64,000 nucleotides of DNA. It comes from Ruminobacter sp. (GTDB lineage: Bacteria; Pseudomonadota; Gammaproteobacteria; Enterobacterales; Succinivibrionaceae). Below the pieces are notes generated by a model. That model had not been told where the DNA came from. It worked only from the letters and a program-made list of their open reading frames with translations, and did no database searches. Below, piece by piece: positions 1-10,968 of this stretch; position 1 is the first letter of the stretch; every line of letters starts with the position of its first letter. The stretch is taken from the NCBI GenBank assembly GCA_017940385.1, contig JAGAYS010000029.1:40445-104444 (forward strand). Direction: 5' to 3'. The translations under genes and the position numbers were made by a program.

Positions 1-1996
1 CAAAGACATCCGGCTCGGTACTTCCGGTTATCGGTCTGTACGGGTTAAAACCGGTGTAGTACATGGCAGAGGCTCCGGACATGGGGGTAGGATAGAAATT
101 CTGCACCTGATCCACCTTAAAATCATTTCGTTTAAGCCACACAGCCAGATGAATCATTGAAGAAAGCGTTGAACCGGGATGAGAGGACATGAAGTAAGGA
201 ATTATGTACTGCTTCTTTCCGGCCTCATTACAGTACCTGTCAAAAAGCTTCTTAAAATCATAATAAACCTTCTCATCCGGCTTAAGCATAAGCTCAAGCA
301 CTTCCGGAGCCATATGCTCAGGAGCAATCTTGAGATAACCGCCGACATGATGGGTTACCAGTTCCTTTATGTAGTTAACGTCAAAAAGAGCCAAATCTAT
401 TCTGACCCCGGAGGCAATGAGAATCTTCTTAATGAAAGGCAGTGCCCTGGCATCCCTGTAAAGCTGAATCAGCCTGCCGTGATCCTTGTTCAGGAAACGG
501 CATGGGGTCGGATACAGACACGACGGCTTACGGCAGAGACTGCGCATTCTGGCATCGGTGCACCCGAGACCGTACATATTGGCTGATGGTCCGCCGAGGT
601 CGGAAATAACGCCGGTGAATCCCGGTGTCTTTTCACTAATTTCACGCAACTCGTTCAGTATTGATTCTTCGGACCTGCTCTGTATTCTCTTTCCCTCATG
701 AGCCACAATCGAACAGAAGCTGCATCCGCCGAAGCACCCCCTCATGATTGAAACGGAATTTTTTATCATCTCGAAAGCAGGAATTTCCATCCCCTTATAT
801 GAAGGATGCGGCTGTCTTCTGAACGGCAATGCATAAACGTAGTCCAGCTCGGCCGAGCTTAGTGGAAACGTAGGAGGATTAACCCAGACAAAGCGTTCAC
901 CGTGCTGCTGTACCAGAGCTCTGGCACATTCCGGATTGCATTCCCTTATGAAAATTCTGCGGACATGTGCATAAAGCTTCTTATCCTGCTTTACCGTCTG
1001 TGCGGACGGCAGCAGGATATATTCATTTTCATGAAGCTTTTTATCAAGTGAAACCTTCTTTACCGCCTCATCCCGTCCGTTGGAAATCTTCATGATAAGT
1101 CCTGATTCAGGACCGTCAGCGTCACCTGACAGACCTGCATTTGCCGCTCCTGCCGGCTGTTCTGAAGATTTAGAACCGTCCGTATCACACATCACGCAGT
1201 AAGGATTTGGCTCAGGCTCGATGTATCCGGGAGTATCCACGGCCGTGGAATCAATTCCTACCCAGCCAGGCAGAGCCTTTTTTACCATTACGGCGGTACC
1301 GCGCACATCCTTTATGTCCTTTACGGACTCACCTGAGGTAAGACGCATGGCGATTTCTGCAAGAGGACGTTCCCCGTTGCCGAATATCAAAATATCGGCT
1401 TTTGAATCCGGAAGCACCGAATTCTTAACGGTGTCAGACCAATAATCATAATGAGCAAGCCTGCGCAGTGAGGCCTCAATACCGCCAATCACCACAGGAA
1501 TGTCCTTAAAGGCTTCCCTTATTCGCTGTGTATAAACGGTAACGGCTCTGTCCGGTCTCTTTCCGGCAACATTGCCGGGAGTGTAGGCATCATCGGTACG
1601 GATCTTTCTGTCTGCGGTATAGTGGTTTATCATGGAATCCATATTGCCTGCATTGACGCCGAAAAACAGATTCGGCCTGCCGAGAACCGTAAAGGCTTCC
1701 TTGGAATGCCAGTCAGGCTGGGAAATCACCCCGACCCTGAAGCCGAATGACTCAAGATATCTTCCGACAATGGATGTACAAAAGCTCGGATGATCGATAT
1801 AGGCATCTCCGGTAACGATGATGATGTCACAGCTGTCCCAGCCAAGACGATCCATCTCCTTTCTGCTCATGGGCAGAAAAGGAGCAGGAACATGATTTTT
1901 CCGGAACTTCGGATAGGTACGGATATCACGGCAATGATATTTTTCAAAATCTTTAAAGTCATTATCGTAAATTCGTTCTTCCGTTCCCGCCGCCAT
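1..1996 (-). CDS. ygiQ: YgiQ family radical SAM protein (3' end outside window)
   Basis: Conserved radical SAM protein of unassigned reaction (UPF0313). The reading frame runs on the minus strand from an ATG at 1996 and leaves the window without a stop, so the C-terminus is missing. Visible family blocks include [13 protein letters not shown] near residue 38, [31 protein letters not shown], and the radical SAM cluster motif [10 protein letters not shown] near residue 420 (CxxxCxxC), followed by [26 protein letters not shown] lies about 6 bases before the ATG. Compared with E. coli YgiQ, only the tail after the SxxDVF block is absent. The family assignment is very secure; the biochemical function is not known. 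Confidence 0.96.
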   Translation of the reverse strand, partial: MAAGTEERIYDNDFKDFEKYHCRDIRTYPKFRKNHVPAPFLPMSRKEMDRLGWDSCDIIIVTGDAYIDHPSFCTSIVGRYLESFGFRVGVISQPDWHSKEAFTVLGRPNLFFGVNAGNMDSMINHYTADRKIRTDDAYTPGNVAGKRPDRAVTVYTQRIREAFKDIPVVIGGIEASLRRLAHYDYWSDTVKNSVLPDSKADILIFGNGERPLAEIAMRLTSGESVKDIKDVRGTAVMVKKALPGWVGIDSTAVDTPGYIEPEPNPYCVMCDTDGSKSSEQPAGAANAGLSGDADGPESGLIMKISNGRDEAVKKVSLDKKLHENEYILLPSAQTVKQDKKLYAHVRRIFIRECNPECARALVQQHGERFVWVNPPTFPLSSAELDYVYALPFRRQPHPSYKGMEIPAFEMIKNSVSIMRGCFGGCSFCSIVAHEGKRIQSRSEESILNELREISEKTPGFTGVISDLGGPSANMYGLGCTDARMRSLCRKPSCLYPTPCRFLNKDHGRLIQLYRDARALPFIKKILIASGVRIDLALFDVNYIKELVTHHVGGYLKIAPEHMAPEVLELMLKPDEKVYYDFKKLFDRYCNEAGKKQYIIPYFMSSHPGSTLSSMIHLAVWLKRNDFKVDQVQNFYPTPMSGASAMYYTGFNPYRPITGSTEPDVF

Positions 1997-2057
1997 AGAA
2001 ATCCTCTCAAACGTTAATAAGCAGTGTCACGCACACTCGTATTCAGGCCATCCGCAA

Positions 2058-3107
2058 TCAGTTCAGAAATGCCAGAAATTCAGGAAGTCTGTTTCCGTTA
2101 AGTGACATGTAGATGAGCAGAGCCGTATAGAGTACGTAGGACGTAATCCAGAACGCACCTATCCTGCGTCCGAGTCGTGCCTTATCAGATTTCAGGCTTA
2201 TGGAGAAAATAATCAGGGACAAGGTCAGCAGCAGACAGAATCCTCCATCCCTGTACAGAACAATACTGTCAACGCTGTAAGGCATTATTACGCCTGCAAG
2301 CCCAAGTACCGCCGTATTGTTAAAAATATTGGAACCGATGATGTTACCGACGGCAAGTTCATTACTGCCCTTTCCTGCTGCAATGACGGAAGCCGTAAGT
2401 TCTGGAAGTGACGTACCGATGGCCACCACGGTAAGCCCGATAACCACTTCGCTGATTTCAAGAAGCTTGGCGATGTCAACGGCCCCGTAAACAATAATCT
2501 TGGAACTAAGCACCATAAAAATCAAACCGGCCAAGGTATAGACCGCAGATCTGACCGGGCCGAGACGTCTGCTCTCCTCGGAGCATTCTTCAATCTGCAG
2601 ATCTTCGTCAGCAACTTCGGAGTCTGCGCCGTTCTTTACGGCCCTGGACTGTCTTCTGGCTTTCAGCCCCTCAAAAACCGTATAGGCGACAAACAGTGAA
2701 ATGAAAACCAGAAGAAACGCCGACTCGCTTCTGGATATGCAGCCGTCAGCCGCAAATACCAGAGGGATTATTACGGTCAGAAGCAGTAATGGATATTCCT
2801 TTTTCTGCAGATTTCTTTTTACGATTACGGGAGTCAGCAGTGCAGTAACGCCGAGAATCAGTGCAATGTTGCAGATGTTTGACCCCCAGGAATTACCGAG
2901 AGCAAGTGATGGACTGCCGTCAAGAGCCGAAAAAACGGACACCAGCATTTCCGGGGCAGAGGTGCCGAAACCGATAATCAGAATACCGATGAGAATTTCC
3001 GGAACTCCGAGACACAGTGCAAGTCCTGAAGCTCCGTCAACGAACTTCTGGGCACTGTATATCAGAACAGCAAAACCTATAACCACACACAGCAGTGCAA
3101 CAACCAT
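2058..3107 (-). CDS. CaxA/YrbG-family sodium/calcium exchanger-like membrane protein
   Basis: Inner-membrane cation exchanger of the Ca2+:cation antiporter superfamily. The two inverted alpha repeats are visible: GFGTSAPEM near residue 60 and AIGTSLPELTAS near residue 230. About ten hydrophobic segments surround a charged cytoplasmic loop (roughly residues 155-190) rich in Arg, Lys, Asp and Glu. I start at the ATG at 3107 (MVVALLCVVIGF), which has GGAG 8 bases upstream and matches the YrbG N-terminus. The longer frame to 3203 adds 32 polar residues with no membrane signature and is probably not translated. The length of 349 aa is close to E. coli YrbG (about 325). Ion specificity cannot be read from sequence. 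Confidence 0.9.
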   Translation of the reverse strand: MVVALLCVVIGFAVLIYSAQKFVDGASGLALCLGVPEILIGILIIGFGTSAPEMLVSVFSALDGSPSLALGNSWGSNICNIALILGVTALLTPVIVKRNLQKKEYPLLLLTVIIPLVFAADGCISRSESAFLLVFISLFVAYTVFEGLKARRQSRAVKNGADSEVADEDLQIEECSEESRRLGPVRSAVYTLAGLIFMVLSSKIIVYGAVDIAKLLEISEVVIGLTVVAIGTSLPELTASVIAAGKGSNELAVGNIIGSNIFNNTAVLGLAGVIMPYSVDSIVLYRDGGFCLLLTLSLIIFSISLKSDKARLGRRIGAFWITSYVLYTALLIYMSLNGNRLPEFLAFLN

Positions 3108-3551
3108 TTTATGACTCCATACATACGGGGGGAGACCGGCCGAAACAAACGCTTCGAAACGGAAGACATCTTCCGTACGGATTCGTACCCTGCTCCGGTG
3201 CACAAAATTCCGTCAGCGGCTCCAAGCATTATTATAAATTTTCAGTAGCGGAAGCTTTTCAGAAAAATCACGCTTATACTCCGTTACCGTTCGGCAATTA
3301 TACAATATTTTTTCCGTTTCTTTATTAAACTTGAGTATTTGCCGGAACGTCATTATTCAGACCGGGCCAGACTTTACGGATACAGTGCTCACTCCTCATC
3401 AGAAAACCCCGAAAACACTTGATCTTACGCCTCAAAATTGTATAAGATTCCTTTTTGCGTTCGGCTTACGGACAAGGTCTGCAAATCGTACGGAGTACGA
3501 CAGAACCACGCATATTTCGACATTTTTATCTTTTTAAAATGGACACACGCA
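3108..3551. other. Intergenic region between divergent exchanger gene and smpB
   Basis: About 440 bases holding the promoters of two divergent genes. Short open frames here have no recognisable protein signature. I could not identify a convincing -35/-10 pair or a terminator. Confidence 0.5.
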
Positions 3552-4037
3552 ATGAGCGGTAACAATAACAAACAGGCAATAAAATCAACCGTTATTGCCG
3601 TAAACAAAAGAGCCAGCCACGACTATTTTCTGGAACAGCACTTCGAAGCGGGCATCAGCCTGCAGGGCTGGGAAGTGAAGGCACTCCGTGCCGGCCGGGC
3701 CAGCATCGTTGACGGTTACGTAACCATCAAAAAGGGTGAAATATACCTTATCGGTGCGAACATCACTCCACTTGATCAGGCCTGCACTCACGTAATCTGC
3801 GATCCTACAAGAACAAGAAAGCTTCTTCTTAACAGAAGGGAAATTGATAAACTGATAGGTTCCGTAGAAAGAGCGGGATACACTATTGTTCCCCTGAAGC
3901 TTTACTGGAAAAAATCGCTGGTAAAACTGGAAATTTCCCTCGCCCGCGGTAAACAGACTCACGACAAACGCGATTCAATCAAGGAACGCGAATGGAAGCG
4001 AGATCAGGCCAGAGTGATGAAAAAATCGATAAGATAA
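3552..4037 (+). CDS. smpB: SsrA-binding protein SmpB
   Basis: SmpB binds the tRNA-like end of tmRNA and is needed for trans-translation, the rescue of ribosomes stalled on broken mRNAs. The 161-residue product shows the family blocks [41 protein letters not shown] and [14 protein letters not shown], plus the lysine/arginine-rich C-terminal tail ([19 protein letters not shown]) that enters the mRNA channel. I chose the ATG at 3552 because the upstream 38 codons of the longer frame are unlike SmpB. The ribosome binding site is weak (GGA about 10 bases upstream). ssrA follows directly, as in many gammaproteobacteria. Confidence 0.97.
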   Translation: MSGNNNKQAIKSTVIAVNKRASHDYFLEQHFEAGISLQGWEVKALRAGRASIVDGYVTIKKGEIYLIGANITPLDQACTHVICDPTRTRKLLLNRREIDKLIGSVERAGYTIVPLKLYWKKSLVKLEISLARGKQTHDKRDSIKEREWKRDQARVMKKSIR

Positions 4038-4086
4038 ACTCTGAACTATCGTTTTATGAAATATTCCGGAAAAATCATTCTATTTC

Positions 4087-4114
4087 TTGAATATCCGCGT
4101 AAAACGGTTATAAT
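4087..4114 (+). promoter_or_regulatory. Putative sigma-70 promoter upstream of ssrA
   Basis: TTGAAT at 4087-4092, a 16-base spacer and a perfect TATAAT at 4109-4114. The predicted start near 4121 leaves about 60 bases before mature tmRNA, and a hairpin sits in that leader. Confidence 0.7.
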
Positions 4115-4127
4115 TAAACTCAGGTCA

Positions 4128-4166
4128 GTTCAGACGGCCTTTGTTTTCAGCCTTCTGAACGTTTTT
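4128..4166 (+). terminator. Terminator-like hairpin in the ssrA leader
   Basis: GTTCAGA (4128-4134) and GGC (4136-4138) pair with GCC (4150-4152) and TCTGAAC (4154-4160), followed by GTTTTT. It may terminate smpB readthrough or act in the tmRNA precursor leader, because it lies downstream of the strong promoter-like element at 4087. Confidence 0.6.
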
Positions 4167-4182
4167 CAGATACATATTTAAA

Positions 4183-4576
4183 GGGGATGATTAGGATTCG
4201 ACTGGAAGAGTGAAGTCAAAACAGCATGTAGAGGCGTGGGTGGCCTCTTAAAAAACCCACAAAAAGATAATCGCAAACGATGAATCTTACGCTTTAGCTG
4301 CTTAATAACCAGCGACAAGCAAACCCTGTAGTCAGAGCCTAAAAAACTTTTGGACTACCCGGAGCCTGGATTTGACAATAGGTTCAGAATCTCCGGATCC
4401 CAATATTGTATCGGGTGAATCCTCGACTGAAGGAGTAGCCTTAAATCTATTCAGTCTGGTAAGTCTGCAGCGTGTCGGTCCGCGTCTGGCTTACGAGATT
4501 AAAAGATTCGACTAAACATGTAGACGTTGAGATCTAGCCTTTTGGGACGCGGGTTCAAATCCCGCCATCTCCACCA
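4183..4576 (+). ncRNA. ssrA: Transfer-messenger RNA (tmRNA, SsrA)
   Basis: tmRNA acts as tRNA-Ala and as a short mRNA that tags stalled nascent proteins for degradation. The 5' end GGGGATGATTAGGATTCGAC and the 3' end with TTCAAATCCCGCC and CCA at 4574-4576 form the tRNA-like domain. The resume codon is GCA at 4273, and the tag frame reads A-NDESYALAA followed by TAA TAA (4303-4308). The E. coli tag is ANDENYALAA, so Asn is replaced by Ser. The 394-base length is slightly longer than E. coli (363). A strong terminator follows. Confidence 0.98.
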
Positions 4577-4583
4577 ATTGACG

Positions 4584-4616
4584 GACGGCAGCCATTCGGC
4601 TGCCGTCTTTGTTTTC
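4584..4616 (+). terminator. Rho-independent terminator of ssrA
   Basis: Perfect 10-bp stem GACGGCAGCC / GGCTGCCGTC with the loop ATTC, followed by TTTGTTTT. Confidence 0.93.
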
Positions 4617-4701
4617 ATAATAACGGCTTTACGTTTTTATACTTTCAGTTTTTCGTTCACCCTGTGTCCTGCTTAAGGCAGAAGGCAGACAGCAGTTTTC
4701 G

Positions 4702-4738
4702 AAAAATAAAAAAGCCGCAGGTCATCAGACCTGCGGCT
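4702..4738 (-). terminator. Rho-independent terminator of icd
   Basis: Perfect 11-bp stem AGCCGCAGGTC / GACCTGCGGCT with an ATCA loop. On the minus strand it is followed by TTTTTTATTTTT. It lies 25 bases after the icd stop. Confidence 0.93.
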
Positions 4739-4762
4739 CTGTTTCAGATATCAGAAGATGTT

Positions 4763-6010
4763 TTACATCTTACCGATAATTTCATCAGCGAATTCTGAAC
4801 ACTTGATTTCGGTGGCGCCTTCCATGAGACGTGCGAAATCGTAGGTTACACGCTTACCCTTGATGGCACCTTCCATACCCTTGATAACGAGATCAGCGGC
4901 CTCATTCCAGCCCATGTGACGAAGCATCATTTCAGCTGAAAGAATGATTGAACCAGGATTTACCTTATCAAGACCGGTATACTTAGGAGCGGTTCCGTGG
5001 GTAGCTTCAAACATCGCGCAGGTACTGCCGATGTTTGCACCAGGAGCAATACCGATACCGCCAACCTGAGCGGCAAGAGCGTCTGACATGTAATCACCGT
5101 TGAGGTTCAGAGTTGCGATTACGTCATATTCTGCAGGACGTAACAGAATCTGCTGCAGGAATGCGTCAGCGATACAATCCTTGATTACAATGTCTTCACC
5201 GGTCTTAGGATTCTTGATCTTCATCCATGGACCTTCTCCGATAAGTTCACCGTTGTACTGTTCCTTGGCAACTTCATAGCCCCACTGCTTGAATGCACCT
5301 TCAGTGAACTTCATGATGTTTCCCTTGTGAACAAGAGTTACTGACTTACGGTTGTTGGCAATTGCATATTCGATTGCAGCCTTAACCAGTCTCTGAGTAC
5401 CTTCCTTTGATACAGGTTTAACACCGATACCGCAGTCCTTGTCGAAACGGATCTTGGTAACGCCCATTTCATTCTTCAGGAAGCTGATAACCTTGTCGGC
5501 TTCAGGAGTACCGGCCTTCCATTCAACACCTGCATAGATGTCTTCACTGTTTTCACGGAAAATAACCATGTCTACGAGTTCAGGCTGCTTAACAGGACTA
5601 GGAACACCTTCAAAGTAACGTACAGGACGCAGACAGATGTATAAATCAAGCTGCTGACGTAAGGCAACGTTTAATGAACGGATACCGCCACCGATAGGAG
5701 TTGTTAAAGGTCCCTTGATGGAAACAACGTATTCCTTGAGAAGATCAAGGGTTTCATCAGGAAGCCATACATCCTGACCGTAAACCTTAGTAGCCTTTTC
5801 ACCGGCATAGATTTCCATCCAGGAAATTTTCTTGGAACCGTTATAGGCCTTGGCAACAGCCGCATCTACAACCTTAATCATTGCAGGAGTGATATCACTG
5901 CCGATACCGTCACCTTCGATGAATGGAATAATCGGATTGTTAGGAACGTTTAATCCGTTACCCTGAACAGTAATCTTGGCACCTGCAGGTACAACAACCT
6001 TAGAAGTCAT
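4763..6010 (-). CDS. icd: NADP-dependent isocitrate dehydrogenase
   Basis: Oxidative decarboxylation of isocitrate to 2-oxoglutarate with NADP+. The 415-residue protein aligns block for block with E. coli Icd (416 aa): [27 protein letters not shown] (the serine is the AceK phosphorylation site in E. coli), [31 protein letters not shown], and APGANIG with [14 protein letters not shown] start at the ATG at 6010 ([10 protein letters not shown]), with GGGGA 7 bases upstream; the ATG at 6049 adds 13 residues absent from relatives. A consensus promoter lies at 6144-6172 and a terminator follows. Its presence fits a 2-oxoglutarate branch feeding glutamate synthesis. Confidence 0.98.
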   Translation of the reverse strand: MTSKVVVPAGAKITVQGNGLNVPNNPIIPFIEGDGIGSDITPAMIKVVDAAVAKAYNGSKKISWMEIYAGEKATKVYGQDVWLPDETLDLLKEYVVSIKGPLTTPIGGGIRSLNVALRQQLDLYICLRPVRYFEGVPSPVKQPELVDMVIFRENSEDIYAGVEWKAGTPEADKVISFLKNEMGVTKIRFDKDCGIGVKPVSKEGTQRLVKAAIEYAIANNRKSVTLVHKGNIMKFTEGAFKQWGYEVAKEQYNGELIGEGPWMKIKNPKTGEDIVIKDCIADAFLQQILLRPAEYDVIATLNLNGDYMSDALAAQVGGIGIAPGANIGSTCAMFEATHGTAPKYTGLDKVNPGSIILSAEMMLRHMGWNEAADLVIKGMEGAIKGKRVTYDFARLMEGATEIKCSEFADEIIGKM

Positions 6011-6389
6011 ATAAGAATCCCCATGAATTACATTAACAACCAGTTCCAATATGAGAAAAAGCCGTATTTATCACAACATAGCGGCCGACAGCATTCAAAT
6101 ATCAGTTCTGACATAGATTAAAAACGAAAAATATACGGATGTAATTATAAAGACGCTTATTTCATTTATCAAACATCTTTTGTCTCCATTTAAAATAAGA
6201 CGGGAAAAACCTGATTCCGCCATGCCGTTCATCAACTTGCACCTTCATTACGCAGCCCTGCAGTTCCGCGGGTAGTCTGCCCCGGAATTAAAAATGACAT
6301 TATTTTCCCGTAAAACACCATCACGATTATGCCCATTCCCCTCCCTTGTGATAAAATTTCACAATATCACTCAAGGAGTAATGTTCATT
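6011..6389. other. Intergenic region between divergent icd and the first nudJ-type gene
   Basis: About 380 bases. It carries the icd promoter at 6144-6172 on the minus strand. I see nothing else of note apart from an AT-rich stretch around 6110-6200. Confidence 0.6.
6144..6172 (-). promoter_or_regulatory. Putative sigma-70 promoter of icd
   Basis: On the minus strand TTGATA (6172-6167), a 17-base spacer and TATAAT (6149-6144). The transcript would carry an untranslated leader of about 130 bases. Confidence 0.75.
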
Positions 6390-6920
6390 ATGTCCTACAA
6401 ATTCAAACCCGTCTCCGTTGTTGCCGTCATCGTGAATGTGGAAGACCGGTACTTGATAGTTGAAGAACGTCTTGGAAACGGCCTGCCGATTTTCAACACT
6501 CCGGCAGGTCACATGGAACACTGGGAAAATATCATTGAAGGTGCCAAAAGAGAACTGTTCGAGGAAACCGGAATCGTTACTGACCGCTTTGACGGAGTGG
6601 TAGGTCTCTACAATCTGGTGCAGGATAACTACACCATGCTTCGTACCGTATTCGCCCTCAGGCTGGACAGCTATCCGAATCTTAAAATCGACGATCCCGA
6701 CGGTGATATCGTGGCTCATCACTGGCTGACATATGAAGAGTGCGAACGTCTCAAAGACAGCATGCGTTCCGAACTGGTGTTTGATGCCATCCGTGACTAC
6801 CGCGACGGACGTCTGTTCCCGATAAACCTTATCACCTCCTACTGCAAGCTGTCCGCCTCAGTCAGAAAAATGGCGGACGAAAATCTCCGGAAGAATTCTC
6901 TGCCGGATAATCAAAAGTGA
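6390..6920 (+). CDS. NudJ-like Nudix hydrolase (first of two consecutive copies)
   Basis: Nudix phosphohydrolase related to NudJ, which hydrolyses nucleoside and HMP di/triphosphates in E. coli. The Nudix box is intact: GHMEHWENIIEGAKRELFEE followed by TGI. The start is uncertain: AAGGAG at 6373 is 2 bases from an ATG at 6381 and 11 bases from the ATG at 6390 (MSYKFKPVSVVAV). I prefer 6390, which aligns with the family start. The product of 176 aa is longer than E. coli NudJ (153) because of a C-terminal tail after ITSYCKLSASV. A second, more typical NudJ gene follows at 7049, so this copy may have a distinct substrate. Confidence 0.88.
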   Translation: MSYKFKPVSVVAVIVNVEDRYLIVEERLGNGLPIFNTPAGHMEHWENIIEGAKRELFEETGIVTDRFDGVVGLYNLVQDNYTMLRTVFALRLDSYPNLKIDDPDGDIVAHHWLTYEECERLKDSMRSELVFDAIRDYRDGRLFPINLITSYCKLSASVRKMADENLRKNSLPDNQK

Positions 6921-6950
6921 CTATTGATCACATTTTTTGGTAGAATAGAA

Positions 6951-7012
6951 CCGTAACGACAGCATAAACATTAGACCGCCTCACGGCGGTCTAATGTTTA
7001 TGCCGCTTACGG
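6951..7012. repeat. Perfect 19-bp inverted repeat between the two nudJ-type genes
   Basis: GCATAAACATTAGACCGCC (6962-6980), TCAC loop, then its exact reverse complement (6985-7003). An outer CCGTAA (6951-6956) also pairs with TTACGG (7007-7012). There is no T-run on either strand, so it is not a standard intrinsic terminator. Confidence 0.85.
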
Positions 7013-7048
7013 CAGACAATCCATTCATAACATGAGAGACAAAAACAA

Positions 7049-7510
7049 ATGGCTGAACGCTTTCGTCCGTATGTGACAGTTGCGGCAATAATCGAATGTC
7101 GCGGTAAATATGCTTTGGTTTCAGAATACGATGAGGCACCGTATCCCGTTTTCGGGCAGCCTGCGGGACATCTTGAGGGGCGGGAAGATCTTATCGATGC
7201 GGTAAAGAGGGAAATACTCGAGGAAACAGGCCTCAGTCTGGAACCTCAGGGACTGTGCGGCATCTACACCTACGTAAAGGACAATGAAACCATACAGAGA
7301 TACTGCTTCTATGCGGTTAATGATGAACTTCCAGACGACCTGACCGCAAAAGATCCGGATCACGACATTCAGACAGTGGCCTGGTATGACAGGGAAGAAA
7401 TAGAAAAACTCAAACCTCAGTACCGTACCAGACTAGTCAAGCACTGTTTTGACGACTATTTTGCGGGAAAGAGATACCCTCTTGACATTCTGAAGACAAT
7501 CAGACCCTAA
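7049..7510 (+). CDS. nudJ: Nudix hydrolase NudJ
   Basis: NudJ-type phosphatase, 153 aa, the same length as E. coli NudJ. It begins MAERFRPYVTVAAIIECRGK, and the Nudix box GHLEGREDLIDAVKREILEE followed by TGL is complete, so divalent-metal-dependent hydrolysis is expected. The C-terminal block RYPLDILKTI matches the family. Its position just before mnmA-hflD-purB is the conserved gammaproteobacterial order, so this copy is the likely orthologue. GAGAG lies upstream of the ATG. Confidence 0.93.
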   Translation: MAERFRPYVTVAAIIECRGKYALVSEYDEAPYPVFGQPAGHLEGREDLIDAVKREILEETGLSLEPQGLCGIYTYVKDNETIQRYCFYAVNDELPDDLTAKDPDHDIQTVAWYDREEIEKLKPQYRTRLVKHCFDDYFAGKRYPLDILKTIRP

Positions 7511-7514
7511 CAAA

Positions 7515-7543
7515 TTGAAATAAAACGTACATTGTCTTATAAT
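7515..7543 (+). promoter_or_regulatory. Putative sigma-70 promoter of mnmA-hflD-purB
   Basis: TTGAAA (7515-7520), a 17-base spacer and TATAAT (7538-7543). It lies about 50 bases before mnmA. Confidence 0.78.
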
Positions 7544-7595
7544 TGTCAGACGTATTTCTAAATATTTCATAACAATTCTGGTATTTTGATCACAA

Positions 7596-8687
7596 ATGTC
7601 AACAAAAAAAGTAGTTGTAGGTATGTCAGGCGGTGTCGACTCATCCGTTTCTGCATATCTGCTTAAGGAACAGGGTTACGATGTTGTCGGACTTTTCATG
7701 AAAAACTGGGAAGAGGACGATACCGATACATACTGCTCTGCCGCAGCGGATCTTGCGGACGCCAGGGCCGTATGTGAAAAAATAGGCATAGAACTCAAAA
7801 CCATAAACTTTGCGGCAGAATACTGGGATCGCGTTTTTGAAAACTTTCTGTCGGAGTACAGTGCCGGAAGAACCCCGAATCCGGACATTCTCTGTAACAA
7901 GGAAATCAAATTCAAAGCTTTCCTTGATTATGCCATGGAAGATCTGGAGGCTGACTACATAGCAACCGGTCACTACGTTCAGCGCACGTTTGACGAAAAA
8001 CCCAAGCTCCTCAGGGGAACCGATCCGAACAAGGATCAGAGCTATTTTCTCTACACCCTGAGCCATGAGCAGATCGGCAAGTCACTGTTTCCGGTGGGCG
8101 ACATTCTTAAACCGAAGGTTCGCGAAATCGCCGCAAAGCTCGGTCTGGTTACAGCAGCCAAGAAGGACTCAACCGGTATATGCTTTATCGGCGAAAAGAG
8201 ATTTAACGAATTTCTGAGTCGTTTTCTTCCGGCAAAAAGCGGTGACATCATTACAGTTGACGGAGAAGTTATCGGCAGACATGACGGTCTCATGTACCAC
8301 ACTCTCGGACAGCGCAAGGGCCTCAGAATCGGAGGCAGAAAAGACGGTACTGACGAACCATGGTACGTTGTCGACAAGGATCTGGAAAACAACCAGCTTA
8401 TAGTCGCACAGGGCCACAATCATCCGCGTCTGATGTCCAGGGCTCTTATCGCGACAAGCCTCTGCTTCACCAACAGGGAACCTCTCAGGGCCGGCAGATA
8501 TACCGTTAAAACCAGATACCGTCAGCCGGACATACCTTGCTATGCCGAACAGATTGACGATGACAGAATCAGAGTGGTCTTTGACCATGACGTTGCTGCC
8601 GTAACTCCGGGCCAGAGTGCCGTTTTATACAACGGTGATGAATGCCTTGGCGGTGGCATCATTGAACAGCGTCTGCAGAACGTTTAA
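7596..8687 (+). CDS. mnmA: tRNA 2-thiouridylase MnmA
   Basis: ATP-dependent thiolase that puts sulfur on U34 of tRNA Lys, Glu and Gln, taking it from a Tus-type relay. Visible motifs are the PP-loop [15 protein letters not shown] at residues 9-23, [12 protein letters not shown] with the first catalytic Cys near residue 102, and [16 protein letters not shown] with the second near residue 198. The length of 363 aa fits the family. There is no obvious Shine-Dalgarno before the ATG. hflD follows after 9 bases, then purB, the standard order. Sulfur for this enzyme may compete with the sulfur operon at 36-45 kb. Confidence 0.97.
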   Translation: MSTKKVVVGMSGGVDSSVSAYLLKEQGYDVVGLFMKNWEEDDTDTYCSAAADLADARAVCEKIGIELKTINFAAEYWDRVFENFLSEYSAGRTPNPDILCNKEIKFKAFLDYAMEDLEADYIATGHYVQRTFDEKPKLLRGTDPNKDQSYFLYTLSHEQIGKSLFPVGDILKPKVREIAAKLGLVTAAKKDSTGICFIGEKRFNEFLSRFLPAKSGDIITVDGEVIGRHDGLMYHTLGQRKGLRIGGRKDGTDEPWYVVDKDLENNQLIVAQGHNHPRLMSRALIATSLCFTNREPLRAGRYTVKTRYRQPDIPCYAEQIDDDRIRVVFDHDVAAVTPGQSAVLYNGDECLGGGIIEQRLQNV

Positions 8688-8696
8688 GGAGATCTT

Positions 8697-9329
8697 ATGG
8701 CTAACGACATTTACGCACAGACACAGGCATTTGCAGCCATATGTCAGGCCGGAGCCCTGATTCAGGATCTGGCTAACTGCGGAACATGGGACGAAGATGC
8801 AGCAGCAATTCTCATCAAATCGCTGGCCACAGACTCCACGAATGATCTCGAACAGCTCTATCCTCCGAAATATCTCAAAAAAGGATATTTTTCACTCGTT
8901 CAGTGTTTCAGCGGAAACACCGGTGAACAAAGATACTTGCAGCTTGCAAAGTATGTGATTCTTTTCGTCCGCCTGGAAAGAAAGGTCACAAAATCCGCAA
9001 CCGCCGCAGAAAGACTTGCCAGGAGACTCAGTGACAACACCGCAGAAGCAAGGTCCAGACATTTATCCGTGCTGGATCCCGATCTCATAGCCAATCTTTC
9101 AAACATATACAAATCGGAAATTTCCGACACAGGATTACTGAAATTTAATATTTACGGCAAAAAGAACATGCTGCAGCAACTGCACATCCAGCATAAAATC
9201 AGAGCTCTGATACTTGCCGCCATAAAGGCCGTCATTCTCTGGCGCAGCGCCGGTGGCAGACGCCGCAGTTTTATTTTTAAAAGATCCAGACTGGTTGAAT
9301 GTGCGAACACCCGTCTGAAACAAATTTAA
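8697..9329 (+). CDS. hflD: High frequency lysogenization protein HflD homologue
   Basis: Membrane-peripheral helical protein. In E. coli it modulates lambda CII, and its cellular role is poorly defined. The 210-residue product aligns with E. coli HflD (213 aa) at AQTQAFAAICQAGALIQDLA, YVILFVRLERKV, NLSNIYKSEIS and KIRALILAAIKAVILWRSAG. AAGGAG sits 5 bases before the ATG. Its position between mnmA and purB supports the assignment; the middle of the protein diverges strongly. Confidence 0.92.
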   Translation: MANDIYAQTQAFAAICQAGALIQDLANCGTWDEDAAAILIKSLATDSTNDLEQLYPPKYLKKGYFSLVQCFSGNTGEQRYLQLAKYVILFVRLERKVTKSATAAERLARRLSDNTAEARSRHLSVLDPDLIANLSNIYKSEISDTGLLKFNIYGKKNMLQQLHIQHKIRALILAAIKAVILWRSAGGRRRSFIFKRSRLVECANTRLKQI

Positions 9330-9367
9330 CAGATTCCTATACACTTTTTAATAAACTGGAGCTATAA

Positions 9368-10747
<1,380 letters not shown>

Positions 10748-10785
10748 TTTTTCGATTCTGATTTCTTAAATCGCATGTAATTAAG

Positions 10786-10823
10786 AAAAAACCAGCCTTC
10801 ATACTAATATAGGCTGGTTTTTT
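10786..10823 (+). terminator. Rho-independent terminator of purB
   Basis: AAAAAACCAGCC (10786-10797) pairs with GGCTGGTTTTTT (10812-10823). The A/T symmetry lets it work on both strands. Confidence 0.9.
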
Positions 10824-10910
10824 GTTTCAGGTAAACACCGTCAGTGTGTGACCGGGTAGTAAAAACAGATTACTCATTTCTCTCAGGCAACACCTTACAG
10901 GCCCTGCCGT

Positions 10911-10939
10911 TTGCATAACAAGGCCCCTTTTGTTAAAAT
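10911..10939 (+). promoter_or_regulatory. Putative sigma-70 promoter of corA
   Basis: TTGCAT (10911-10916), a 17-base spacer and TAAAAT (10934-10939), 30 bases before the chosen corA start. Confidence 0.7.
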
Positions 10940-10968
10940 ACGCAGTTGAAACAGGCAGGAGGATAGAG

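Noticed and set aside
2058-3203. Longer start (3203) for the CaxA/YrbG-type exchanger
   Set aside because: The extra 32 residues are polar and unlike the family. The internal ATG at 3107 has a proper GGAG and an immediate membrane helix.
6914-6936. CRP-like site AAGTGACTATTGATCACATT
   Set aside because: The GTGA and TCAC half-sites are separated by 7 bases, not the required 6 between TGTGA and TCACA, and no promoter lies at a suitable distance.
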